A stretch of 64,000 nucleotides of DNA from Sanderia malayensis (taxonomy: Eukaryota; Cnidaria; Scyphozoa; Semaeostomeae; Pelagiidae): assembly GCA_013076295.1 (NCBI GenBank), contig RQOL01000531.1:2294001-2358000 (forward strand), written 5' to 3'. The notes below the pieces were generated by a model that was not told the origin of the DNA, searched no databases, and worked only from the letters and a program-made list of their open reading frames with translations. Of this stretch, positions 1-12,400 are shown piece by piece. The number at the start of each line of letters is the position of its first letter. Positions within the stretch are counted from its first letter, which is position 1. Made by a program: the position numbers and the translations under genes.

Positions 1-194
1 TTCATTGAGAAATTTTCATCAAGTACTGCAGCAAAATCTTACTTGCAAAAACACCTCAGGGCTCCATTAGATATTTGCAGAATAGACAAAAATTTCATTC
101 GACAGGTTGTATTTGGAGGATTGTACAGAGATCAGCGAGCAACTGGCTAGAATACTTGTAGATTACAATTTGGAGTATTGGGTGAAATACGTAC
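1..194. other. intron sequence at left edge
   Basis: This is the intron after the HNWRHA exon of the phosphodiesterase (donor GTACGT just below 195). I see no further catalytic exon in it, so the metal-binding HDxDH part of the enzyme is outside the window. Confidence 0.6.
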
Positions 195-3100
195 GGTAAA
201 CATCCCAAACATGGTCTGAGCTACATTAAAAGCATGCCTCCAGTTGTGATAAAGAACGGGCCTGTAGTTCTTTTTAACAGTCAATATCCATCTGCATAGT
301 ACCTGAAATAACATTAAAAACAATAACATCAAACGATGAAAAGGAAAGGAATAGATGAAAAGTTGTGTGAAACATTTTGACGTTGGCGTAAAAATGAATA
401 AATAATAAAAACTATGATGGTATAATTGACTTTGAAAAAAGAAAGGGATTGGGTTAAGGACAGTATGATACATTCATAATCACACTCACGTCTTTTGATA
501 TTCTGAATCTAGACAGCATGTCTAGATCTGTGAACATCTTCAAGCTTGCAAGACACGTGCCATCATCACTTAAAGGCATATCATCGAAAGCAAATGAAGT
601 CAAATCGACACGAGAAACTTCTTCAAACTCGATAGCCTGCACAAAGAAAGATAGCTCCTATCAAAGAAGCTGTTATTTATGATGCAAACAATGACCATGA
701 ATAGAAAGCTTGAATGAATCTGAATGGAAAGCGAAGGACGTATGCATTGCTTAGTGATATGATAACGCCATGGCTTGGTTTGTCTATTGCAAAAGGGTAA
801 TAGAAAAAAAGATCAGAAGTAACAGTAATGACTTGTAAACAAACTAGGGAAGCAAAGATATTTGGGGAAGAATAGACGAAAAGATTTGATAAGAAAAACG
901 TCCAGTTGACTTTTCTTACAAGCAATCGATCAGTATCTTCTTTACTGGCACTTGCATGATAAGATAGGATCTGAAAGAAGAAATTGCTTTATCACTATGT
1001 AATCTTCATTATTTGTTCTTCTTGGTGCATAGTATATGTTGTTGATGTATAGCCTGTGATTATAAGCGATCTAATAATCTAGGGATCTAACAATCTAAAC
1101 AATGTGACATCAGATACTACCTCGACAGCCAATTTCTGTTTCATCATTAATTCATACGTCTTCTCGTAGACTTGAGTATTGTAAATACCAAGTCCACAAA
1201 ATATAGCAAAAGCCTGCAAAATATTAACGAATTAGCAATATATAATCATTCATGCATAATGATCATTTGTACTTTTACATTATGCCACTGCTCTTACCTC
1301 AAACATTCCTTGGTCATTCTCGGTGAATGGATGGCCATTTCGTTTATTCATCAACTGTGCAACACCTTCAAAAGATAACACGAGAATATATCAATAGACA
1401 CCAATAGAATGACACTACTTAACACCAATAGACTGATTCGCCAGCCTTTGCGAGGTTACTTCTGTAATAGAGTTAATAGTTACCACGATACGCTAGCCAG
1501 ATTTGTAATAATGTACTAAATGCATATTGATTCTTATAAAGTCACTTATTCTGTGAAGGATTACTCTAAGAGGCTTACCAATAATTTTGTTTTCGCTGTT
1601 GAAAATTGGCGTACACAGCATCGATGTAATCTTACTCTTTTGAGGCTGTTTCTATGAGGAAAAGAATGGCGACAATGAAATGAAATAAAGCGACGAAAAG
1701 TAAAGTTAAACGAAGCAGTCAAACGAAACGCTTCATTACCATAGCTATATCATGTAAACCAGCAGTTCTCTCAACGTCTGTGGTATTGATTGCCTGAAAT
1801 AAATCGCAGAAAAATGAAAAAAGTTTTTATGAATGCACACAACGATAAAATTAAAAATTGAGCGGGACGATTTGAAAACTTGATTCCTAAATGCATCATG
1901 CATATATGAAGTATTACCTCTCCAGTCTTGACAACATATGCTGCTAAGCCTTGATGAATTCCCGTACTATCAGAACTGGAAAAAAGAATCGAATTTCTAA
2001 TGATTGATACTGCGATTTTTCATAAAATTAGACAATGAAGTAAGTCAATTAAACATACCCTTGATTCACATTTTCGTCAGAAGCAGTCTTCTCGTTCAGG
2101 TCAAATATCTGTCCAAACGTGACCTCCTATAGAAGACAAAAGGACACACGAGGGGATTAGTGCGATTGGAATCAACCAAAAACGTTTCAAGTAATCAGAA
2201 TAACATATGAAGCATATATTAATGCAAGTGAAAATCAAGAAAAATGGGAAAAGATCTTGAAATATAACAGGTTGGAGTTGAATGGTAATAGATGCATCAT
2301 GATTCAAATGCAATGCGATGATAAGCAAATACAAAATAGTTTGGATGAATACGAGACTCCGAACGAATACGAGACTACGAACCTCTCCATCTGCTTGCTG
2401 TTCGGTTAAGTAAACAGTGCATCGTTCGCATTCAAGCAGCTCTTGGGCCTGTTGCATTATTCTCTTGACAACATCAGCTACGACTTCTGTTGTTTCAAAT
2501 ATGTTCCTTGCAAGTGACAATAGAGCCTGCAAATCAGATGGTAATTCACAACAGCTGGCATTGTAATGCAAAACCCCCGTCCAAAAGGAAGATCTACATG
2601 GCATTGCGTAGTTAAAGGCCTACTGCAATCAAAAAAAGTGATATGATTTTTTTGCATTTCCTGGTAAACCTATTCGAACTGATCATAAAACCGTTTCCAG
2701 AATGAAAATTGATCCAGTAGAATTGTTTTTACAAGCCCGCAAAGTCGTCGATTTTGCCATTTCAACTGCGACAAACGTGACGTAATAACCAGGACCCATT
2801 TCAAGTTTTTGTATTGAAGTGTATTGTAGCTTTTTGCTCCACTCCATCTAGCTCAATAAATAACTAATTAATTAAAAATCGCATCCCAAGGCATAAATAT
2901 TAAAGTGTTTTCACAAATTTTAAAATTTTTTTCATAATTTTAGAAAGCGATTTGGGGGGAGTAATTGGGGTCTGAATTGGGGCAGTTTTGGTCGTGACGT
3001 CAAACTGCGGGAGGGCGATCAGCCGCGGCCGAGAGCGGAAGCAAACAACGGGGATTATCAGTGTCGAGATGAAATATACTTTTGCAGTACATGTACTTGA

Positions 3101-6100
3101 CTGAGTCGCATATGATGTATGTGTGAGAGAATGCAGAGATGTTTTCAGAATTTACATGGACTATTTACGCTCAGAGTTGGCTTTTTAAGATATATCTGAT
3201 GCTGCTAAGTTGTTGTCAGTCCAGTCTTATCAAAACGAATTACTTTTGCATCACGTCTGGCTGGAACGCCAAGTTGCTACAGTGTTTTCATCGGGGTAGA
3301 AGTTGGAGAAATAAAATAGAACTATAATCGCAATATTCTGCATAGCAATGTATTATCATAGTCAGATGTGTTACAAGTTTTTTGTTGAAACACGATGGTT
3401 CCAAAATTCCAAATGGACAAAAAATGAAACTGGTGGCTCCGTAGCTTTATGTTTTTAATTTCTGTCTGGCCTATGTGTATTGTGAGCAAAACGCACGCCT
3501 TCAGCTCTCCGTATCTGTTTCATTTCAAATTTGTTTTGAAAACGGCTGCTTGAAAATCCCATTTATTAATTAACTTAACTGCTGTAACAACTTACTTTGC
3601 CTGCTCATCTAACAACAACCCCGGCCATCGTGTTTGCTACTAGTTTTACTCACACAGCTCCGCCGCCATCCCTGATTTCTGACAAACTTCCTTTGTGAAT
3701 GCTTCCAGCTGCTTGGAAATCAAACCGCGCGGAATAAGATGTCGTTTGACTGACCGCGCGGTTTGTAGTACCCTTTTTCAAAGCGCCGCTATAGCGTTAC
3801 TTAATACCGTACTAATACCGTAAGTTCAATTTTTTTGGTTAATAGCTGAAACGACGCGCGGAAAGTTATAGTTTTGTACCCTGGGAAGCGATTTTTTAAT
3901 AAGGGCCGGGGCTACGCATAGGGCAGATTTGAAAACTTTTCCCGATACTCTCCCATTATAAAAGTCGATTTGTGTCCTGGTTATGACGTCATACCATGTC
4001 GCAGTCAGTGCCCCATTTCAAAGCCAAATTTAGTATACTTATCGTGATCGAATAAAAACAAAACAGGCACCAAAGTAATCAGTAAAGATTGAAATTTCAT
4101 TTTATGAAAAAAAACGGGAAAGTAATTTTTGATTGCAGTAGGCCTTTAATGTGTGCAGAATACGGGGTGTGTGAAACCGGGTTATGAATGTCTTACCTGA
4201 TTTCGTTTGAACTCTTGGACGGAGATTTCAAATAACTGGGCGTTTGTTATTCCAATTCCACAGAATGTCAAATAGTCGCGAAATACCTGAAAATAATATA
4301 AAATAAATAATATGGTACAAAAATAAAGAAAAATAAAGAAGCATAACACTATATAGCTAATAACCAATCTATTATTCAAAGATGGGTATTTGCGAGTGAA
4401 CATGAAACTTTGAACAACGGATAGCTTTATGGACAATGCTACTGGTTGTTATATTATAGAGGTTGTGATATTAATAAAGACTTGAAAATTAACGGTATAA
4501 CGGAGATTCCTGGTTAAATATTTGACCGTTGTCAGATGCTAGAAATATTCAATCACGAAGAAACATTACAATTATTGAACACACCTCTTCATCTCTTTTT
4601 GTAAATTGGTGGTCTCCACTTTTTTTATTGATAACTTGAGCAATGCCAATAACCTAGGAAGAAAGCAAAGTTAATGCTTTCAAGTCTATTATTTCTCGTG
4701 CAATTCTAAAGAAACTCGGTTCATCGGGTGCATAACGGTGTATTCTTTAAATCATCAAAATTTGTAATATGAAAAGTAGAACTTCAGACGCTAAAAACAC
4801 TTGCTTTGATCGATGGCAAAAAGGCAGGTTCTTGGCAGGGATAATTCTAACAACATATATAGCTTTAAAAGAAAGATCTCGAAGCAAGAATTGACAATAC
4901 AATATGGAGCTCTGAAGAAATTTTGCGATCAAATACTTTTGACTGCTGCCAAAATCAATTGTTTATGTTATTCACGTGTGTATGTGCTACTCACGACTCC
5001 CTCGGGACTCTTGATAGGCATACAAAGAATACTGTGAGTTGTGTAGCCAGTTTGCTTGTCAACTTTAGAGTTGAAGCGATGATCCTGCCAAACAAATAAA
5101 TATTAAGTCTTAAAGATAAGTATAAGCGCACGATTCTCAGTCTGAGTGAATACATGTTTGTCTTAACCTTATAGATATTGTTGCATACAATACCAAAAGC
5201 TAGATTGGAAAAATCTCAAAGCTAGATTAGAAAAATCCCAAAGCGAGATTGGAAAAATCTCAAAGCCAGATGTGTTTTGGTGTAAAAAAATAAAGGGGCC
5301 TTATAAAGGTGCTAGAAAGATGTAATGCGTCGTATAGAAATTTCAAAGCAAATCTTTGCCTGCATTATTTGTAGAAGCCACACAGCCGTGATTACAACAA
5401 CTGGGGACCCCAAAGTAGCTCAAAGGAGCATTGTTTCATGCGCAAGAAACCCCAAACGTATCGCTTCGTAATGACCAACCTAACAACTCTGGCGTCAATT
5501 CACGAGATGAGGGCAAAGAGATTCTTAATCCTCAAGAGAAGAGAAAGTAATGCCGTGCTATAATTAGACGCCGATTCATTCGTGTTATTATTATAAAAGA
5601 AAAACTGGGCAGAAAAATCTTCCGCAATGTGATCAAGTTTTAAATAGCTATTTTATATCTAATCGTGTGCTTAAATCTATCCGCTTAAAAGATCAGCAAA
5701 ATCTGCAAGTCACTGGTGCCGAAATAATTAATTAAAAAGATTTTGATTATTTTAAAAATGATAACCATGCGATTAAAAAGCTTTGCGGTATCAAAAAGCA
5801 AAGAAAAATATGCCGCTCACACCTGCAAAGATTTGACATTATCATTAAAACTTCTCCACTTGTACAAAAATCAATGTTTTATTGCCAAAAAAAAGATAAT
5901 TTGATGTATTTGGCTAATTTGTGATTGAAAAACTAAATTTTGCTTTTGAGAACAGTACAACCACTGTCTCCATCATAGCCCTTCTGCATTGAACAGGTTA
6001 ATTAAATATGACCCATGCCTGCTTGCTTCAAATTTATCATTGTCTGTGGAAAAAATAGGAATAGGGTGTATCTAAAAATAACAAAATGTTAATTAACCTA

Positions 6101-7521
6101 AAGAGTTTTATGCAGGGGGTATAGGGTATAGAAGGGGAGACATTGTTTAGATTTTTGAATTATTGGGGCCAAGCAGAAACGTGATTAAAACAGTAATCAA
6201 AAGCTTTGAATTTTGTTCACACATGGACATAGCCAAGCCAAATAAAAAAATTTTTTAAACAGAATTTCCTATAAAGCAGACAATTGATGCATTCAGACAT
6301 ATGTCTAACATGAATTTATACTAGATATAAATCTTATCATTCCAAATAGGGGAAGTGGTGACTCCCTCAGCCCTCGCCCCCCCCTCTGGCTACATTCCCT
6401 GTTCAACAGAAATATCTATAGTTGTCAAGCATTGTGTTATTGCAGGATCGAATGATAATATGAACGATTGGTCCATTGTTGTTAGTCCCATTCCTTAGCC
6501 ATTTTAACCTGCCAATGACAATGTAGGGGTAAGCTAAGCTGGGTGGAGTTTTGGGGTCAAGTTGACAGATGACTGAATAGTATATCCTTGGCTTTACTGT
6601 TATCTATCAAAATGCAAACTCTATACTGTAATATATATTCAAATTATTGTTTCAAAGAAATAAGCATCCATGAAACTTTAAAATCTACAAATATGCTGAT
6701 GGCTCAAAGATTGATTCAAATGCATAGCATAAGTATATACTTTGACTTCAAAATCACAAACCTATGCAAATAATGACGGGCATAAAACAAACATAGTAAG
6801 AAGTAAAGACACTGCTAACCTCGTAAGCTTCTTTGATGTTAATGATTTCCCCGGTCAATGCTGTTGTACCAGCTATGCCCACACCAATTGGAATAATAAT
6901 CTCATTACCTTCGGGTCTCAGTGATTCTTCTACTGTCGACGTGGAAGTGACATCAAAAAGACGAGATACCAAATACCGTTTATCAGATTTGCCTTTCACG
7001 AGAAACAAGGAGCAGCGATCTCCATTAGTCAACAAACTGACGTTGACAAGGATTTTATGAGACAGTTTATTGATGTCAAGTTCGTTTGCGATGTCTCTGA
7101 TCAGTTCCATGAACAAATCGTGTTCACTCAATTCGCTTCTGCTTGCAGCACACCATCCTTGCGTCTGGTTTGCACCAGGGAGGTTGTCGTTATCATCTTC
7201 GTCATCTCCAAGCTCAGAAAAATTATCATTATTCTCGCATCCGTACAGATTTTGCAACTGCGATCTGCTGGTAGGTGATTTAGACAGTGGGTATGACGTT
7301 CTCAATGGCTTGAGAACAAAATCAGACGAAGACGTTGATGATTTCTGCAAAGGTTGAAGAACTGGTTGATGGATGGTTGAAACTCTGTGAGACCTGCGTC
7401 CAAACCACTCATCAACCCAAGCTGTTGTCGCATGTTCTATGAAATAACTCTTCGTAAATTCAGGATTATTATCCAGATACTCCCTGAGCTCTGCTTCTTT
7501 ACTGTCATTTTCTTCTTTCAT
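195..7521 (-). CDS. PDE11A: PDE11-like cyclic nucleotide phosphodiesterase, GAF-A/GAF-B and start of catalytic domain (partial)
   Basis: Fourteen exons join in frame (605 codons): 7521-6820, 5084-4995, 4653-4585, 4286-4197, 2526-2383, 2126-2059, 1975-1918, 1793-1740, 1651-1579, 1365-1298, 1213-1121, 970-920, 636-490 and 302-195. The protein has an N-terminal segment as in PDE5/PDE11, then GAF-A ([39 protein letters not shown] with the NK..F...DE motif), then GAF-B ([22 protein letters not shown]), then a linker ([14 protein letters not shown]), then the start of the HD-type catalytic domain ([14 protein letters not shown], carrying the catalytic histidine). Known role of the family: cytosolic hydrolysis of cAMP and cGMP, with GAF domains that bind cyclic nucleotides. 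GAF-B and the catalytic segment look most like PDE11, while the N-terminus also resembles PDE5. The remaining catalytic exons lie beyond base 1. The start is the first Met of the exon that opens the conserved N-terminus; any 5' non-coding exon is not resolved. Confidence 0.93.
2612..4149. mobile_element. TTAA-flanked non-autonomous DNA transposon
   Basis: A 1,530 bp insert lies in the PDE intron between exons 2526-2383 and 4286-4197. It has perfect 20 bp terminal inverted repeats: 2616-2635 reads aggcctactgcaatcaaaaa, and the reverse complement of the right end (up to 4145) reads the same. It is flanked on both sides by TTAA (2612-2615 and 4146-4149), the target-site duplication typical of piggyBac-type elements. 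No transposase reading frame is visible, so it is non-autonomous. Family assignment beyond the TTAA target is inference. Confidence 0.8.
5085..6819. other. long PDE intron, no gene seen
   Basis: This is the intron between the first coding exon (7521-6820) and the exon encoding [18 protein letters not shown] (5084-4995). It is AT-rich, with only the short tandem repeat at 5196-5271 and scattered homopolymers. I see no coding segment or RNA gene. Confidence 0.5.
5196..5271. repeat. 22-bp tandem repeat, about 3.5 copies
   Basis: Units begin at 5196, 5218 and 5240, with a partial unit at 5262. The consensus is aaagctagattggaaaaatc plus tc, with one or two substitutions per unit. It lies inside the phosphodiesterase intron and has no coding role. 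Confidence 0.8.
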
Positions 7522-8438
7522 CTCCCAAGGGTCAAAATTCTCTAGCTGTGGTAGGCTATACGTTAGACCTCGTTAGTTGCCAAGGCCTAGCGAAAGATTT
7601 TCATAAATTCAGCAACAGTCGATGGAACGATACGTAGGCTATTTACAGAGATGATAAGGCAGAAGTATAATAAAGCTCGCAGGAAAAACAAACATTTGTA
7701 ATCCTTGAGTTGTTCATATGCAAATTCATATTCTCCTCCAAATATCAAATGTTGACATGCTAATCGACAGTTTTTCTTTACTGAGTTGAATTGAATGCTT
7801 GTTTCCCGAGCAACAAATCCGTGCGTGGAAAACTGCTGAAAATTGCATCTTATTAAAAGAAAACATTTAGCACTAAAAATCTATGGCTGTTGGGAACAAC
7901 TGTCGCACAACAATCTATAATTTATCATGATACATAAATTTCGTTGCAAGATGGATAACATCTTGAGCTATATAATTTGCTTATCAAACAAAGCCCAGGT
8001 TGACAACAGAAGCAGACACAAACCCGCAACCTTTTAGATCAAATGCTGTCGGGCGGTTGGAGAGCCAGTCAGCAAAGATTTAAATAGATAAGAAACTACT
8101 GGAGAAGACCTATAACAGGTGTTTTGCATCTGGCTTTATGCGTCTGGTGAAAAAGCACGCACAATATATTCTCCGGTCAATAAATGCAAAACTAAAACAG
8201 ATTAGAAGTAAAAAAATTGAAGCAAAAATAGATACAAAATATCGCCATAAAAATGAGTATAAAAGGAGAGCGAAGTTTAACTAGGAAATACGTTGTATGA
8301 AAAGCTCCTAACAACGACAAAAATAAATTTAAAATACTATAAAAGCGGTTACAGTTGCACAGTTAGTGAAAATTCTAAATATGTGAATAATCAGAATAGG
8401 AATATATGTCCATATCAACAAAATGAAATTTAATAATA
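7522..8438. other. intergenic region between giant VWA gene and PDE gene
   Basis: The two genes run in the same direction, so these 917 bp should hold the 3' untranslated region of the VWA/FAS1 gene and the 5' untranslated region and promoter of the phosphodiesterase gene. I could not place a convincing TATA box or a canonical polyadenylation signal at a sensible distance from the stop at 8439. No other coding potential is seen. Confidence 0.4.
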
Positions 8439-9478
8439 CTACGGTAGTAGTACTTTGTCAATAATATGCAGCACACCATTAGTAGCTTGTTTATCTTTAA
8501 ATGTCAATGTTGCATCTAGATTAATCGTAGCTGGCTTAGGTCTTTGTACGTTAATACGAAGGATTCTACCGCTCAAAGTTAGAACACCATAACCACCATT
8601 GTTTAGTGTCCTGATGTATACTACCCCTTTGTGGATATGGTTACGGATGATCTCTTCCACCATTGTTGGCCTAAGCAGTAGCCTTGCAAGCATACCTCGA
8701 GGTAAGCTGTTAAATGCCGTGTCGCTAGGTGCAAATACCGTCATTTGGTCGATACCTTTTAGGTATTTGTCGTTACCTGATTGAAGAAGGCTTCTAGTAA
8801 ACATTTTTAAACTTGGATCTGCAATGATCGTTTCGTAAAGAGACATCCCTGGAAGGAATAACAACCGATCCAGAACATGAATGACTCCATCCCCTGACGG
8901 GTTGTCTGGAGATATAACTTTGGCTCCACCGATGGACTTGACCTAAAAAGGCAATGTCATTACATAAAAATGGTGGTGTAGCTTAGTGGTTAAAGCGCTG
9001 ATTTCGCATCCTTGAAGGGTAACCTTCATGGCTTCGAATCCACATATGGTCAGAACAACGAACTACAAGCCGACAGCCAACTCAGCTGTCCATCCTTCCG
9101 AGGTATAGCATAAATACTTGCAGTCAGTCTCAAGATAAGAGATACCCAGTAACATTCTAAGTAGACTTACTTTATTAAATACACTGTAGTGTACAGGTTT
9201 GTTGATAAGAGTATTGATCCTTTGATTGTTCTCTAATTGGCTTGAATACTTTCTTCCTTCTGCCATGTGATATCGTATAATCTTCTTCAACGTACAAGGA
9301 TTTTTCAAGCTGTTCCTCTCTTCAGCTGTCAGCTTCATGAACGCTTCGTTCGACGGTAAGAACAATGTCATTCCAGCTCCTTTATTCGTCACTTCATCTG
9401 CCATGTCAAGTGCATAGACTATATCAACAAAACTGGTTGCATTCAATGCCAATGCCGTCTGCAAAAGATCGTGTAAAC
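8439..9478 (-). other. C-terminal pair of fasciclin (FAS1) domains of the giant gene
   Basis: Two exons, 9478-9171 and 8942-8439, encode about 270 residues. FAS1-1 runs from GLHDLLQTALALNATSF through MTLFLPSNEAFMKL (H1-type motif) and RYHMAEG to GVIHVLDRLL (H2-type motif). FAS1-2 runs from SLYETIIADPSLKMFTRSLL through MTVFAPSDTAFNSLP and NHIHKG to NGVLHIIDKVLLP, followed directly by the TAG stop. FAS1 domains are known from periostin, TGFBI and fasciclins as adhesion modules that bind integrins or matrix. The protein ends with the domain, with no GPI signal or membrane anchor, so release into the matrix is inferred. Confidence 0.9.
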
Positions 9479-12400
9479 CTGCAACAGATCGGATAAAGTG
9501 ATTAGTGATGAGGCACAAGTTTCGCTAAAGGGACAAAAAATATATCGCTGAACGTTCAAGTTTCTTTCTCTGCTCACAAAATCGATATTTAATATAGAAC
9601 CCGGATTTTTTCAACTCAGTATGGAGATCAGTTTTGAAGGGATGGGATATTAATTATTTATTTATTTATTATTACGAGATTTAAAAGATATATCATCTTA
9701 AGGATTGACACTTAGATGTCTATCCCTTGAAAAGGTCCAATTTTGACCATGTCAACAAAAAAGTTATTATCCGTTTTTCTAAGCGCCATGTAACCATTAC
9801 GTTGAGGCTCATCGGGTATTTGAAATAAAAAATTGTCCAAGGTTTTCTTGAAAACATTCAGAGATACCCCATTTAAGTCCCGAAGGTGTTTAGGTAGTAG
9901 GTTGAACAGCTTAATAAGTCATTAAACAGCTCAGACACTAAAAAAGTCTATCAGAGATAATAAGTGTACCTGTTGATCTTCCGGAGAAGGCTCTTTGTAG
10001 AGTCTTGTCCAGTTTTGTCGTCAAGGCACAGCTGTAAGAGTTTGGCACTTTGATGTGAGACTTCATGAGGAATTGCTGCATGTTAAAATTTGGCGCCATC
10101 TGTTGAATCATTGCGTTCAATCGTAGTTGATATGCAATCAAATTCTGCAATATAAAGGATTAATCAAAATCATGAGTGGCTCTAAAAACGCAAAGGCAAG
10201 ATTGTGAAGCACGCAACGTCTCTGTCACTTTGAAAACAATAATGACAGTTGCATGTAAAACTCTCAACACAGGATTGCATGGTTAATTTGTTCTTTAAAA
10301 TTACCAAGTAAACATTTGAAACGAACCTGAAGTTGCAAGTAGTCCAATGGTTTATGGGCTGAAATAATAAAACGAAACATTAATCATCAGCCACTGACAA
10401 TAGGAAGTATACATGACCCTTGAAAGTCAGGCGTAAGCATAGGTATATAACAACAAGGCATTTCTTAACTCGTCTTCCAAAATGTTTAAAATTGCACCGT
10501 AAACACTAACAGGCAGAGTATTATACATCGGTAAAATACTCTGTTATTGTTTGTTTGTTAGGTATCACAGAGAAAAGATATCTTTATAACTATTATATAT
10601 ACTTACTGATACCAGGTCCAAATTTTTGAATAGCATCTAAATAAAATAAAAATCAAGAAAAAGTTAGAAAAAGAGATTCTTCAATTACCGGAATTGTAAG
10701 TGCAACAAAGAATGCTCTACTTACGAATTCTGTTGCAAGCATTCATCACGATTGTGTCCACGGATTCAGGCGATGATAGCGAGTTAATGTCTTTGCTTAT
10801 AAAGACATTTCTGGACGACCCAGCAATGGTCTCCATCTGAATTCCGTTTACAACACCTCCAATGCCAAGAATGATGATGGGAACATTGATATTCTTCAGC
10901 ATTTCGGCAGACATCTGGATAGATTTATCGTTCGAACCAGTCTGTGAGCCATCAGTTATAACAAAGAGAACTTTAGGTACACCCTTCTTTGCACCATTTT
11001 TAAAGCCTAAAAATATATAAGATTAATAGAGAGGGAAAAATCCTTGATATATCATATGAATAATATCCAATATGCAAAATGGATTTCAAAAAACATGATT
11101 TCGCATTTACTCCTATATACACAGATTCATATACACATGGCTTTATATTATATTGGTGTCCTTCTAAAAAGGAATCTCACATTGTTTTCAAATAGTTCAT
11201 GCATTCCCTCACCAATCAAATCTTTCAAAATTGTTTTCCATATATAAAAAACTATTCCTTAAAGGTGGAGTACGGAGTATCATCGTGGCGTGCAGTAGAA
11301 TATGCATGAGGTATCGTTAATACGTCATATTGCCTGATACGTGACATGCATAGAATAGCGTATTAAAAATGCTCCTTTACCTAGAAGTAGAGATTGCACC
11401 ACATGGAGACCTTTATCTAATCTGCCATGCCCACCGATAAATGAAGCCTTCTTCAGAGCATCATTGAATGCATCCAAACTTTGACCAGAACTAAAGGGGA
11501 TCTCAACTTTAGCATATCTGCCAAACAGAACGACAGCAGCACGACTCTCATGAAGTCCAATTCCAAATTTCTTTGCAATATTCGCAACAACATTCAACTG
11601 TTTCGCGTAGTCACGTCGCATACTGGATGACGAATCAATCAGGAATACAAGATCAGCCGCAGTCTTGCATCTCTTCAACTCGACGAGATCTGAAAAGTAT
11701 ACAGCAACAGCATATTAAAACAAGCGTGGAATATTATTGCCAACCATGGCATTGAATTAAACCAGCTGTTAACATTGTTGAAATGAGTGCTGCTCTGATA
11801 TAAAACCAATAATCAGAACTAAAGCATCTAGCAATTAATAAAAACGATATGTTTTGAAATGACGGTGGATGACCAATGGGTGAAGGATGAACACATGTCT
11901 GGTGCGTTGATTCCTTTGACCGTCTACTATTCCCTACTGTTAGGAAGCGCTGCTGTAGAGTACCGGTAACTTACCTGCACACTAACCTTGAGACAACGAG
12001 TTCAAACCCTGATGAGACCATTTACTTTGTATTTTAATCAATTTGTAATTTAAATGTCCTAAAAATCGGCGTGTATGCGCAGTGCCATATAAAGGCCACT
12101 GCGCAGGAGTATGCATGACGTAATACTACTGACTCTAAAAGTCTCTATGGTATATTAGTTAGGACTAGGGTTAGGGTTAGGGTTAGGGGTTAGGGCTAGA
12201 GTGCCCTAAAGGTGGGTGTGCATGCGCAGTGCCATACATAGACTACTGCGCAGGAGCATGCATGACGTAATACTACTGATACTGTATGGTGTATCAGTTA
12301 GGATCAGGGTAAAGGTTAGGGTTTGGGTTAGGGCTAGAGTGCCCTAAAGGTGGGTGTGTATGCGCAGTGCCATATATAGGCTACTGCGCAGGAGTATGCA

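Noticed and set aside
8972..9049. Functional tRNA gene
   Set aside because: A- and B-box-like motifs are present but the acceptor stem does not pair, and the body that follows is SINE-like.
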